Source of the DNA: Acidobacteriota bacterium | GTDB lineage: Bacteria; Acidobacteriota; Holophagae; Holophagales; Holophagaceae | Assembly (NCBI GenBank): GCA_021802985.1 | Contig: JAJZQW010000015.1 | Location: 1 to 42,762, forward strand | Length of the DNA: 42,762 bases | Direction of reading: 5' to 3' | Part shown: in pieces, positions 25,978 through 35,133 of the stretch | Position numbering within the stretch: the stretch's first letter is position 1 | Layout of the letters: the number at the start of each line of letters is the position of its first letter | The notes under the pieces: generated by a model | The model's database searches: none | The model's input: the letters and a program-made list of their open reading frames with translations, nothing else | What the model was told of the DNA's origin: nothing | Made by a program: the position numbers and the translations under genes

Positions 25978-27440
25978 AGCTCGAAACCCGAGTCGGCATC
26001 TTCTTCACCGCTGCGGTCGCCGTGGTGGGATTTCTCATCTTCCGGACCGAGAAACTTGAACTGGGCGGGAAGCGCGACAAATCCGAACGCTTCACCATCT
26101 TCGACCAGGTGGCCGGGCTGAATCCCCAGAGCAAGGTCCGGATCGCCGGCGTGGCGGTGGGTGACGTCCGACAGATTGCCCTGGTGGGCGGCAAGGCGAA
26201 GGTCACCCTTTCACTCTCCAAGGATGTGGACGTCTACGGCGATGCCACCGTCTCCCTTGGATCCATCGGCATCCTGGGGGACAAGTTCGTCGTCCTCGAT
26301 CCAGGCCACCCCGAAAAGGGTCCCTTTCCAGAGGGCCAGCCCATCCCCAGCAAGGCCGGCGTGAGCCTTGATAACCTGATGGATACCCTGGCCGATGTCG
26401 GCAAGAACGTGAAGGGCGTCACCCAGGCCCTGAACGACTCCCTCGGCGGCGAGCAGGGTCGGCAGAAGCTGGATGAGATCGTGGACAACATCCGCGTGCT
26501 CACCGGGGAATTCCGGTCCATGGCCCAGGAGAACCACGGGGCCATCAACAACACCATGGCCAACGTCGAAGCCATCAGCGCGGATCTGCGGGACAAGCTG
26601 CCCCAACTGGCCCAGCAGTTCGAGAAGGTGGGCAAGAACCTCAATGCCATTCTCGAAGAGAACCGCCCCGAGCTGAAGGGCGCCATGGGGGATGTGCGCA
26701 AGCTGGCCCAGAGTTTCCAGGGGACGGCCGATAACCTGAAGGTCCTCACCGACCGGATCAACAACGGCCAGGGCACCGTCGGCAAGCTCCTCAACGACGA
26801 CACGACCATCAAGAAGATCAACGAGGCCGTGGATAACGTGAACAACCTATTGGGCGGCCTCGGGAAGATGGACTTCCGCCTGGACATGGACGCGGCGCAG
26901 TGGACCAAGCGCAGTGATAGCCGGGTGGGACTTGGGATCGAGATCGCGCCGCGCCCCGACTACTGGTACTCGCTGGGCTTCGCCTCCACCCCGGATGGCA
27001 AGATCAGCCAGAGCGTCCGCACCGTCACCGCCATCGACCCTGTGACCGGTCTGCCCACGAGCATCCTGGAGAAGAACCAGTTCGTCACCACTGACCAGTC
27101 CTTCACCGTCTCCGCCCAGTTCGCCAAGCGCCTCGGCCCGGCGGTCTTCTCCGCCGGCATCGTGGAAGGCAAGGGCGGCGCCGGCCTCGAGTTCCGCACC
27201 CTGGACAATGACCGCCTGCGCTTCGGCGTCCTTGGCTACGACTTCACGAAACGCGACGACAAGCCCAAGCCCCGCTACCGCTTCACCACCAGCTACCAGT
27301 TCTGGAAGGGAGCCTATGTCCAGGCGGGCGTCCAGGACATCGCCAACAAGGATCTGCGCACCTTCTTCGTTGGCGCTGGTCTGCGCTGGCGCGATGAGGA
27401 TCTGAAAAAGATCATCGGCTTGGCGAGCGCATCCAAGTGA
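25974..27440 (+). CDS. mlaD: MCE/MlaD-domain lipid transport protein with C-terminal beta-rich extension
   Basis: N-terminal TM + MCE domain (VAGLNPQSKVRIAGVAVGDV, GSIGILGDKFVVLDPG); long helical region; beta-rich C-terminus. Confidence 0.88.
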   Translation: MKLETRVGIFFTAAVAVVGFLIFRTEKLELGGKRDKSERFTIFDQVAGLNPQSKVRIAGVAVGDVRQIALVGGKAKVTLSLSKDVDVYGDATVSLGSIGILGDKFVVLDPGHPEKGPFPEGQPIPSKAGVSLDNLMDTLADVGKNVKGVTQALNDSLGGEQGRQKLDEIVDNIRVLTGEFRSMAQENHGAINNTMANVEAISADLRDKLPQLAQQFEKVGKNLNAILEENRPELKGAMGDVRKLAQSFQGTADNLKVLTDRINNGQGTVGKLLNDDTTIKKINEAVDNVNNLLGGLGKMDFRLDMDAAQWTKRSDSRVGLGIEIAPRPDYWYSLGFASTPDGKISQSVRTVTAIDPVTGLPTSILEKNQFVTTDQSFTVSAQFAKRLGPAVFSAGIVEGKGGAGLEFRTLDNDRLRFGVLGYDFTKRDDKPKPRYRFTTSYQFWKGAYVQAGVQDIANKDLRTFFVGAGLRWRDEDLKKIIGLASASK

Positions 27441-28219
27441 GCGAGATCCGCGCCCTGCCCGCCTATGGGCCGTTGCCCAGGGAACGGTACGGCGTGTTCC
27501 TGGCCGTGCGCCGGGGGATTCCCCTGGGCGTTGCGGCCATGGCTTTCCTGGCCGCCGCCTTCCACCTGGAGGGCCGGGGGTGGTGGATGCTCGCGGGTGT
27601 CGCAGGCATTGCGGTGGCCTGGCCCACCTTCCTCCGCGGGGAGGCCTACCGCCGCAGCCGGACGGCGATCATGCGTTGGGACGGCCTTTGGGCGCGGGCC
27701 ATCCGTCCGCTGGCCCGCTGGCTTGGCCAGGAGGATGCCTGGATCCTGTCCTTCTGCGGGTGGCACAACCATCGGGTCCGCGAGGCCTTCATGCACCGGA
27801 AAGCCCGGCGCGCCCTGATCCTCCTCCCCCACTGCATCCAGCTGGCCCGCTGCAAGGCCGGGATTCTCGATGATTTGCAGGCCTGCTACGACTGCGGGAA
27901 GTGTCCCGTGGGCGACTACATGAACGCGGCCATCGCCAGCCGCTGGGAAGGCCGGATCACCAACCGGAGCCACAAGGCCTATCGGGAGGCCCGAGAGTAC
28001 CGACCAGACCTCATCGTGGCCGTCAGTTGCACGGATCGTCTCCTGAAGGGGCTCATCAAGCTCCCCGAGACGCCCTCCTATGTCATCCCACTCACCCTGC
28101 CACATGGCATGTGCGTGGACACGGACTTCAGCGTGCCCCACCTCATGGCCGCCATGGAGACCCTGGTGCAGCCCCTGGCGCCGCCCGCCAAGGTCCAGCC
28201 GCTGGTTCGGGAGGCCTGA
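27437..28219 (+). CDS. DUF116-like membrane protein
   Basis: LILLPHCIQLARCKAGILDDLQACYDCGKCPVGDY Cys-rich motif; start overlaps the mlaD stop. Confidence 0.75.
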   Translation: MSEIRALPAYGPLPRERYGVFLAVRRGIPLGVAAMAFLAAAFHLEGRGWWMLAGVAGIAVAWPTFLRGEAYRRSRTAIMRWDGLWARAIRPLARWLGQEDAWILSFCGWHNHRVREAFMHRKARRALILLPHCIQLARCKAGILDDLQACYDCGKCPVGDYMNAAIASRWEGRITNRSHKAYREAREYRPDLIVAVSCTDRLLKGLIKLPETPSYVIPLTLPHGMCVDTDFSVPHLMAAMETLVQPLAPPAKVQPLVREA

Positions 28220-28224
28220 GGCCC

Positions 28225-29121
28225 ATGGGCTCCTCCCGGTTCCTTCTCCGCGGGTTCTTCGAACGCATTCTGGGGCGGAAGGCCTTGGCCTACCTGCTGC
28301 ACCTGCGGCCCCTTGAGTGGCCCACCATGACGGCCCACTTCCTGCTGGGGACCCTCCTGGCCATGGGCTGGGCCCTGCCCTGGCGGGCGACCCTCCTCGG
28401 CTGGTTCATCTTCGTGGTCCTGCTCAACGGGGGCACCCTGGCCATCAACAGCGCCTACGACCAGGATGAGGGAGACATCGGCTACCTGAAGGCGCCTCCG
28501 AATCCGCCGGAGCACCTGCTGGCCGTTTCCGCGACGATGCTCGCGGCTTCGGTGGCCCTTGGGTTCCTGCTGCCCCGGCCCTTCTTCTGGATCAACCTGG
28601 CCTGTGTCGTGATGAGCGTGCTCTATTCCGTGCCCCCGGTCCGCCTCAAGGCCCGCGCTGGGTGGGACCTGCTCATCAACTGCATCGGGTTCGGCATGCT
28701 CACGCCCCTCGGGGGTTGGGCCCTTACGGGGCGCCCCTTCACGCCTGCCATCATCGCGGCCGCCACCGGCTTCGCCTTCCTCTTCGCCACGCTGTACCCG
28801 ATGACCCAGATCTACCAGGTGGCGGAGGACAGCCGCCGGGGGGACCGGACCCTCGTGATCCGGGTGGGCATCGGACCCAGCCTGGCCCTGGCGCTCGGAA
28901 CCATGCTGTTGGCTCACCTCTGGTTCGCCTGGGGCGTGGTGTTGCTTCACAGGAACCCGGTCTCCCTCCTGCTATCCCTGGCCGTCTGGCTCCTGGTCCT
29001 GGTGCCCTGGATGACCCATTGGCGCCGTTGGACGGATGCCCAGCATGAGGCCGGAATGTATCGCGGGCTGGTGGCCTGGGCCGTGACCGACCTGAGCCTT
29101 CTGGCCCTCCTTTGGCATTGA
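28225..29121 (+). CDS. UbiA-superfamily prenyltransferase
   Basis: NSAYDQDEGD and YPMTQIYQVAEDSRRGDRTLVIRVG Asp-rich motifs with multiple TM helices. Confidence 0.85.
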   Translation: MGSSRFLLRGFFERILGRKALAYLLHLRPLEWPTMTAHFLLGTLLAMGWALPWRATLLGWFIFVVLLNGGTLAINSAYDQDEGDIGYLKAPPNPPEHLLAVSATMLAASVALGFLLPRPFFWINLACVVMSVLYSVPPVRLKARAGWDLLINCIGFGMLTPLGGWALTGRPFTPAIIAAATGFAFLFATLYPMTQIYQVAEDSRRGDRTLVIRVGIGPSLALALGTMLLAHLWFAWGVVLLHRNPVSLLLSLAVWLLVLVPWMTHWRRWTDAQHEAGMYRGLVAWAVTDLSLLALLWH

Positions 29122-29189
29122 GTTCAACAAGAATCGATTTCGTCCGATACAGTAGGTCAGGGATGGACCCTTCCGGTCCCGGAGCATGC

Positions 29190-30029
29190 ATGAAGCTGAA
29201 GCTTGGTCTGGCGATCCTCGGACTCCTCACTGTCGCGGGCTCCGTCCCGCTCCGCGGGGGTTCCCCCAAGGCGCCCTCCCGGCTCATGCTGCGGTCCGCT
29301 TCCGCCCTGGTCCTGGACCAGCGCACCGGACAGGCCCTGGTGGAGAAGCAGGCCGAGGCGGTCATGCCCATCGCTTCCATCACCAAGCTCATGACGGCCA
29401 TGGTCGTGCTCGATGCCAACCTGAATATGCAGGAACCCCTGGTCATCGAGAACGGGGACAAGGACATGATCCGCCACAGCCGCTCCCGGCTGCCCGTGGG
29501 CACCTGCCTGACCCGTGGCGAGGCGCTCGGTCTGGCCCTCATGTCTTCCGAGAATCGCGCTGCCCACGCGGTGGGACGCAGCTTCCCGGGCGGGGTCGAG
29601 GCCTGCGTGAAGGCCATGGATGCCAAGGCCCAGGCCCTCGGGCTCACCGAGACCCACTTCGAGGATCCGGCGGGGCTCTCCAGCGGGAATGTCTCTTCCG
29701 CCCAAGATTTGGCGCGGCTGGTCAACGCCGCCTATCAATACCCCCAGATCCGGGCCTACACCACCCGCACCGAAGCCACGATCCGCTCTGGCCGTCGGAC
29801 CCTCCAGTTCATCAACACCAACGCCCTGGTGCGCGGCCACCGCTGGCAGATCGGTCTCTCCAAGACCGGCTTCATCCAGGAAGCGGGCCAGTGCCTGGTC
29901 ATGCAAGCCATGCTGGCCGAACGCCCCGTACTCATCGTGCTGCTCGATTCCTGGGGGAAGTACTCCCGGCTGGGCGACGCCAACCGCATCAAGCAGTGGA
30001 TCGAGACCCGCCTGCGCCCGAAGAGCTAG
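29190..30029 (+). CDS. D-alanyl-D-alanine endopeptidase / peptidase S11
   Basis: SITKLM (SxxK), SSENRAA (SxN) and KTGF motifs; signal peptide. Confidence 0.92.
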   Translation: MKLKLGLAILGLLTVAGSVPLRGGSPKAPSRLMLRSASALVLDQRTGQALVEKQAEAVMPIASITKLMTAMVVLDANLNMQEPLVIENGDKDMIRHSRSRLPVGTCLTRGEALGLALMSSENRAAHAVGRSFPGGVEACVKAMDAKAQALGLTETHFEDPAGLSSGNVSSAQDLARLVNAAYQYPQIRAYTTRTEATIRSGRRTLQFINTNALVRGHRWQIGLSKTGFIQEAGQCLVMQAMLAERPVLIVLLDSWGKYSRLGDANRIKQWIETRLRPKS

Positions 30030-30034
30030 GATCC

Positions 30035-30718
30035 ATGCTCGTTCCCGCCATCCCGACCCCCTTTCCGCTCCGCTGGGGGTTCTCCACCCGGTTGGAGGAC
30101 GTGGAAGCGTCCCCCATGGCCCACCTATCCCAGGTCCACGGCTGCGGGATCGTCGAAGCCTCCGGCGCCGTACCCGAAGCCGACGGCCAGTGGACAACCC
30201 AGCCCGGCGTCCGGATCGGTGTCCGGGTGGCCGACTGCGTGCCCATTCTGCTGGCCGGCCCCCTGCCCGGTGGCGGGCCCTGGATCGCGACGCTGCACGC
30301 CGGTTGGCGGGGAGCCACCGGCGTGGCCGAACCTTCCGGCGGTGGCATCCTCCGGCGGGGCGTCGCCCTCTACCGAAGCCTCGGAGGGGATCCGTCGGAC
30401 CTGGCCTGGGCCCTTGGCCCGGCCATCCTGGCCTGTCACTTCGAGGTGGGCGAAGAGGTCATCGACGCCGCCCGCCGGGATCCGGCTTGGCGGGAGGATC
30501 TTCAGCACCCAGGTCCCCGCAGCCGCCCCCACTTGGACCTCCATGGATTCCTCAAGGCCCAGGCCGCGGACCTGGGGATGGATTCCGGCAAGGATGGGTC
30601 CGTGGCCCTCTGCACGGTCTGCCGTCCCGATCTCCTATGGTCCTGGCGCCGCGGGGACAAGTCCGGGCGACAATGGGGCTGGGCCGAGATCCTCCCCACC
30701 GCCCCCACCCACGACTGA
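30035..30718 (+). CDS. YfiH/PgeF-family protein (multicopper polyphenol oxidase-like, peptidoglycan editing factor type)
   Basis: SQVHG, VADCVPILLAG, LHAGWRGA and GPAILACHFEVGEEV motifs. Confidence 0.9.
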   Translation: MLVPAIPTPFPLRWGFSTRLEDVEASPMAHLSQVHGCGIVEASGAVPEADGQWTTQPGVRIGVRVADCVPILLAGPLPGGGPWIATLHAGWRGATGVAEPSGGGILRRGVALYRSLGGDPSDLAWALGPAILACHFEVGEEVIDAARRDPAWREDLQHPGPRSRPHLDLHGFLKAQAADLGMDSGKDGSVALCTVCRPDLLWSWRRGDKSGRQWGWAEILPTAPTHD

Positions 30719-30732
30719 CCCCTGAGGCACCC

Positions 30733-31092
30733 ATGCTGAACATCACCGACGTGCGCATCACCAAGATCGAAGGCGACGACAAGCTGAGGGCCTTCGCGGC
30801 CCTGGTCATCGACGACTGTTTCCTGGTGGGGGATCTCCGGGTGGTCGAAGGCGAAGATGGCTACTTCGTCGCCATGCCCAGCCGCCGCAAGCGGGACGGC
30901 AGTTTCAAGGACATCGCCTACCCTCTCAACAACCTCCTGCGCGAGCAGATCGAGGAGCGGGTCCTGCTGGCCTACGAGACCACCACGGGAACCCGCGCCA
31001 TCAGCCGCATCGAGCGTGGCGATGAAAACCAGGTCCGCCCGGATCTCCTGAGCGTCGAAGAGTTCGGCTTCACCCCCAAGCCCAATCCCTGA
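30733..31092 (+). CDS. spoVG: SpoVG family RNA/DNA-binding protein
   Basis: ITDVRI, FVAMPSRRKRDGSFKDIAYPLN. Confidence 0.94.
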   Translation: MLNITDVRITKIEGDDKLRAFAALVIDDCFLVGDLRVVEGEDGYFVAMPSRRKRDGSFKDIAYPLNNLLREQIEERVLLAYETTTGTRAISRIERGDENQVRPDLLSVEEFGFTPKPNP

Positions 31093-31141
31093 TCCGAGGC
31101 TTGGGCGGAACGTGCACCCGCGCTATCCTTGCCGTTCCGCC

Positions 31142-31216
31142 TGGGGAGTAGCCAAGTGGTAAGGCAGCAGGTTTTGATCCTGCGTACCGAGGGTTCGAAT
31201 CCTTCCTCCCCAACCA
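31142..31216 (+). tRNA. tRNA-Gln(UUG)
   Basis: TGGGGAGTAGCCAAGTGGTAAGGCAGCAGGTTTTGATCCTGCGTACCGAGGGTTCGAATCCTTCCTCCCCAACCA; anticodon TTG. Confidence 0.95.
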
Positions 31217-31248
31217 TAGAAACGGCCCCCGTGCGGGGCCGTTTCTAT
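31216..31248. terminator. Bidirectional hairpin terminator between tRNA-Gln and the Ser/Thr kinase gene
   Basis: Perfect 14-bp stem ATAGAAACGGCCCC-CGTGC-GGGGCCGTTTCTAT; contains the kinase stop codon. Confidence 0.75.
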
Positions 31249-33140
31249 AACTGGATCTTCAGGCGCTTGTCGCCGGAGATGTCGACCGACTCGTTCCGGG
31301 TGCCCTGGGGACTGCGGATGCTGACCGTGTGATGGCCCTGGCACACCTGGACGGCACTGTTATCGCTCTCGATGCCCGCATCCTGGCCATCGATGAACAC
31401 GTGGCCGGTGCCCGGGAACGTATCGACGGTGAGGGTGGCCAGGCCCGGCACACTGAGGGCTGAGGGCTGGCCGGCGGTGATGGTGACGCTGCGGCTGTCC
31501 CGATAGAAATACTTCCCATTCGAGAGCTCGACCTTGTGCGTACCGGGCGGCACGGCGAGTTTGCCGCCCGGACCGAGTTCACCCAGGTCCTTGCCATCGA
31601 TCCGCACGCGCACGCTGAACCCGCCCGTCAGTTTGAGGGCCCCCGGCGCGTTGGGATCCAGGGCCGGCTCCACGCGGGTCTCGGCGGTGGTGGCTTCCTT
31701 CAGGGCGAAGGCCCGTCCGCCGGGAACCTCGCCCGGGGCGAAGTCCCACTGGAACCCCTGCTGCTCCTTGGTGAGGGTCAGGCGGTGGGGGATACCCTGG
31801 TTCCATTGGACTTTCAGAGGCGTGACGCCCTCCAGGGGCTTCTCATCGAGCACCACCGTGGCCCCGGGTGGGGTGGAGTCGATCACCTCCTCCGAGATGA
31901 TCGGCTGCAGGGGAAAGATCGGTGGCGCCTTGCCCGGTTCGAAGGGATAGGTGTAGGGCTGGTAGCCCTTGAGGACCATCCGCAGGCGATCGCCTGCCTG
32001 GAGCGGCTGGTTGAGAGGCGTCGTCCCCACTTCGAGGTCATTCACAAAGACCTTGGCGCCGGGGGGGTTGGTATTGATCTGGAGCCGGGTGCCGCCCGAT
32101 CCGCGAAACAGGAACCAGCCCCCAGCCACCAGGACCATCGCCGCGACGCCCGCCAGGACGGGCCAGAGCCCCCGCTTGGCCGTTGGACGCGGCACGACCA
32201 TCGTCTCCTCGTAGGACCGGGAGACGATCTCGGGAATGGGCGCCTCGCCATTGAGGTGCATGAGCCCCATGAGCTCCCGGCGATCGTCCTTCCCCATCTC
32301 GACCACCGCCTCCATCAGGTCCCGCACGAAGGCCGCGCAGGAGGGATGGCGTTCCTCGGGCCGCTTGGCCAGGACGCGGTCGAAGACCCGCCGCCAGCCT
32401 TCGGGCAGGACACCGGTGACCGGGGGCTGCACCTCCACCGGGGGCTCGTTCACGATGCGGTAGAGGATGGTGTTGATCGACGTGCCGGGGAATGGGGATT
32501 GCCCGCTCATCAGCTCGAAGACGAGGACTCCGAAGCTGAAGATGTCCGACCGGCTGTCCACCGTGCCTTCCTTGATCTGCTCGGGACTGGCGTAGCTGGG
32601 CGTGCCCAGGAAAGTGCCCGTCTGGGTGAGGCTGCCGTCCTCACGCTTGGCGATGCCGAAATCCATCAGCTTGGTCCGGCCATCCTCGCCGACCATGACG
32701 TTTCCTGGCTTCACATCCCGGTGGATGATGCCCTTGGCATGGGCATGGTCGAGCGCCTCGGCGATGGCCGCGGCGATCCGCAGCTTCTCCTTCAGGGGCA
32801 TGGGCGTGGCGGCCTTGATGAGGCTGTCCAGGGGCTTCCCCGGCACGTATTCCATGGCCAGGAAGGGCCCCAGCCCCTCCTCCTCGCCCACGTCGTAAAT
32901 GGCAACGATGCCCGGGTGGTTCAGCAGGCCCGAAACCTCCGCCTCCCGCTGGAAGCGCATGAGGAACTCGTGGCGGTCGGCTTCGTTCCGTACCGTGTCG
33001 AGTTTGACCAGCTTGATGGCGACCTTGCGCTTGATCCGGGGATCCTCCGCCAGCACAACGCTGCCCATCGCGCCCGCGCCCAGGAGTCGCTGGACCTGGT
33101 ACCGGCCGATGGTCTGCGGGAGGTTCTCGAAATCGGCCAT
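31245..33140 (-). CDS. Serine/threonine protein kinase with PEGA repeats
   Basis: [48 protein letters not shown] repeats ([43 protein letters not shown]). Confidence 0.94.
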   Translation of the reverse strand: MADFENLPQTIGRYQVQRLLGAGAMGSVVLAEDPRIKRKVAIKLVKLDTVRNEADRHEFLMRFQREAEVSGLLNHPGIVAIYDVGEEEGLGPFLAMEYVPGKPLDSLIKAATPMPLKEKLRIAAAIAEALDHAHAKGIIHRDVKPGNVMVGEDGRTKLMDFGIAKREDGSLTQTGTFLGTPSYASPEQIKEGTVDSRSDIFSFGVLVFELMSGQSPFPGTSINTILYRIVNEPPVEVQPPVTGVLPEGWRRVFDRVLAKRPEERHPSCAAFVRDLMEAVVEMGKDDRRELMGLMHLNGEAPIPEIVSRSYEETMVVPRPTAKRGLWPVLAGVAAMVLVAGGWFLFRGSGGTRLQINTNPPGAKVFVNDLEVGTTPLNQPLQAGDRLRMVLKGYQPYTYPFEPGKAPPIFPLQPIISEEVIDSTPPGATVVLDEKPLEGVTPLKVQWNQGIPHRLTLTKEQQGFQWDFAPGEVPGGRAFALKEATTAETRVEPALDPNAPGALKLTGGFSVRVRIDGKDLGELGPGGKLAVPPGTHKVELSNGKYFYRDSRSVTITAGQPSALSVPGLATLTVDTFPGTGHVFIDGQDAGIESDNSAVQVCQGHHTVSIRSPQGTRNESVDISGDKRLKIQL

Positions 33141-33282
33141 GGTCGTCCTTGGGTGCGGAGCCATCCTACCAACCGCATCGGCAGGGTTTGAAAGATTGTG
33201 AGGTTTTCCGTGGTTTTTCCTGCTGTTCCGGGCAGAATAAAAGGCAGCTCATGGGATGTGAGCTGAGGGGGTTCATTCCGAA

Positions 33283-34806
33283 ATGGAGATCGTCAAGACC
33301 GCCGTGCTGGTCACCTACTTCACATTGCTCACGATCCTGAGCATCTATGGCGCCCACCGCCTGTGGATCCTGCTGCTCTACTACCGCCACAAGAAGGACG
33401 TGCCCCAGCCCGTAGGGGATGCGAACTACCTGCCCGTGGTGACGGTCCAGCTGGCCGTCTTCAATGAGATGAACGTCATCGAACGGCTGATGGAGCATGT
33501 CATCCGCATCGATTGGCCCAAGAACAAGCTCGAGATCCAGGTGCTCGATGACTCCACGGACGAGACCGTGAAGGTCGCCAGTGCTGTCGTGGATCGCTAC
33601 AAGGCCCTGGGCTTCGACATCCAGTATCTGCATCGGACCGATCGCACGGGCTTCAAGGCCGGCGCGCTTTCCAAAGGGCTCAAGGTCGCCAAGGGCGAAC
33701 TCGTCGCCATGTTCGACGCCGATTTCCTGCCCACGGAGGACTTCCTCCGCAAGGCCGTGCCCCACTTCGCCGATGAGAAGGTGGCCTTCGTCCAGGGCTG
33801 CTGGGCCCACCTGAACCGCGAATTCTCCCTGCTTACCCAGGTCCAGGCCATTCTGCTGGACGGTCACTTCATCTTCGAGCACACCGCCCGCCACCGCTCC
33901 AAGGCCTTCTTCAACTTCAGCGGCACCGCCGGCATGTGGCGCGTTTCCGCCATCGCCGACGCCGGGGGCTGGGAGCACGACACCATCACCGAGGACGCCG
34001 ACCTGTCCTACCGGGCCCAGCTCAAGGGCTGGAAGGGCGTCTACCTGAAGGATCTGGTGGTTCCCGCCGAGCTGCCCGTGGAAGTCAATGCCTTCAAGAG
34101 CCAGCAGCACCGCTGGGCCAAGGGCAACGCCCAGGTCATCCGGAAGCTGATGAAGACCATCTGGAAATCGGACGAGAGCCTGCATACCAAGCTGGAGTGC
34201 TGGTTCCATCTCACCGCCAACTGCAACTACATGCTGATGGTGGTACTGTCCGTCATCATGGTGCCCAGCATGATCATCCGGGCCGGCACACCGATGCACA
34301 TCCTGCTGCTCACGGACGGCCCTTTCTTCCTGTTGAATGCCGTCAGCGTGGGCCTCTACTTCGGGCTGTCGCAGAAGGAACTCACCGACAACACCGGCTG
34401 GAAGAAGCGTCTGAAATACATCCCTGGCCTCATGGGCCTGGGCATCGGGCTGGCCCTGAACCAGGCCAAGGCCGTGCTGGAAGGCTTCTTCACCGACGAC
34501 AAGGAATTCAAGCGCACACCCAAGCTCGGCATGGATGCCGAGGGCAAGGCCATCTCCAAGCGCGCCTACAAGGTGCCCAAGAGCGTTCTCACGTTCCTGG
34601 AACTGGCCTTCGCGGTCTACTACCTCCTCGCCCTGCTGGGGGCCATCTACATCCGCAAGTGGGCCTCTGTCCCCTTCCTCTGGCTCTTCTTCAGCGGGTT
34701 CTCCTACATGAGCATCCTGTCCTTCGCTGACATGAAGCTCTTCCGGCGCCTGGCCATGGAAGAGCCTGTGGACGACGTCCAGAGCGCCTCCAACTTCGTG
34801 CAGTAG
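33283..34806 (+). CDS. GT2 processive-type glycosyltransferase, CslA/BcsA-like
   Basis: VLDDSTDET, FDADFLP, NFSGTAGMWR, TEDADLSYRAQLKGW and QQHRWAKG motifs; flanking TM helices. Confidence 0.88.
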   Translation: MEIVKTAVLVTYFTLLTILSIYGAHRLWILLLYYRHKKDVPQPVGDANYLPVVTVQLAVFNEMNVIERLMEHVIRIDWPKNKLEIQVLDDSTDETVKVASAVVDRYKALGFDIQYLHRTDRTGFKAGALSKGLKVAKGELVAMFDADFLPTEDFLRKAVPHFADEKVAFVQGCWAHLNREFSLLTQVQAILLDGHFIFEHTARHRSKAFFNFSGTAGMWRVSAIADAGGWEHDTITEDADLSYRAQLKGWKGVYLKDLVVPAELPVEVNAFKSQQHRWAKGNAQVIRKLMKTIWKSDESLHTKLECWFHLTANCNYMLMVVLSVIMVPSMIIRAGTPMHILLLTDGPFFLLNAVSVGLYFGLSQKELTDNTGWKKRLKYIPGLMGLGIGLALNQAKAVLEGFFTDDKEFKRTPKLGMDAEGKAISKRAYKVPKSVLTFLELAFAVYYLLALLGAIYIRKWASVPFLWLFFSGFSYMSILSFADMKLFRRLAMEEPVDDVQSASNFVQ

Positions 34807-34830
34807 GGCCTCCCGGCCGATAAAGGGCTC

Positions 34831-35133
34831 ATGCCCCCCCCTGCTCGCCTCCATCGCCCTCGCGCTGCCGCCCTGCGGTATCAGCCGGAGGCCCCCTTCC
34901 TGGACGCTGCGCCACGGCTCGTGGCCAGGGGAGAGGGCCTGCTGGCCGAACGGATCCTCGAACTCGCCCGTGAGCATGGGGTTTCCATCTCCCGCGATCC
35001 CGACCTCCTGGCCGCCCTCGAACCGCTCGACGTAGGCCGCCTGATCCCGCCCGAGCTCTTCCAGGCCGTGGCCCTGCTGCTGGCTGCCCTCTATCGCGCC
35101 AACAGCAAGCTGCCCGGCGGACCCAGCGCATGA
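34831..35133 (+). CDS. Stand-alone FlhB C-terminal-like protein
   Basis: AAALRYQPEAP...APRLVARGEGLLAERILELAREHGVSISRDPDLLAALEPLDVGRLIPPELFQAVALLLAALYR matches the FlhB/YscU cytoplasmic domain pattern. Confidence 0.72.
   Translation: MPPPARLHRPRAAALRYQPEAPFLDAAPRLVARGEGLLAERILELAREHGVSISRDPDLLAALEPLDVGRLIPPELFQAVALLLAALYRANSKLPGGPSA

Noticed and set aside
31536-33191. 551-aa plus-strand ORF
   Set aside because: Antisense to the Ser/Thr kinase; no recognisable domain.
33166-34977. 603-aa minus-strand ORF
   Set aside because: Antisense to the GT2 gene; low-complexity text without domains.
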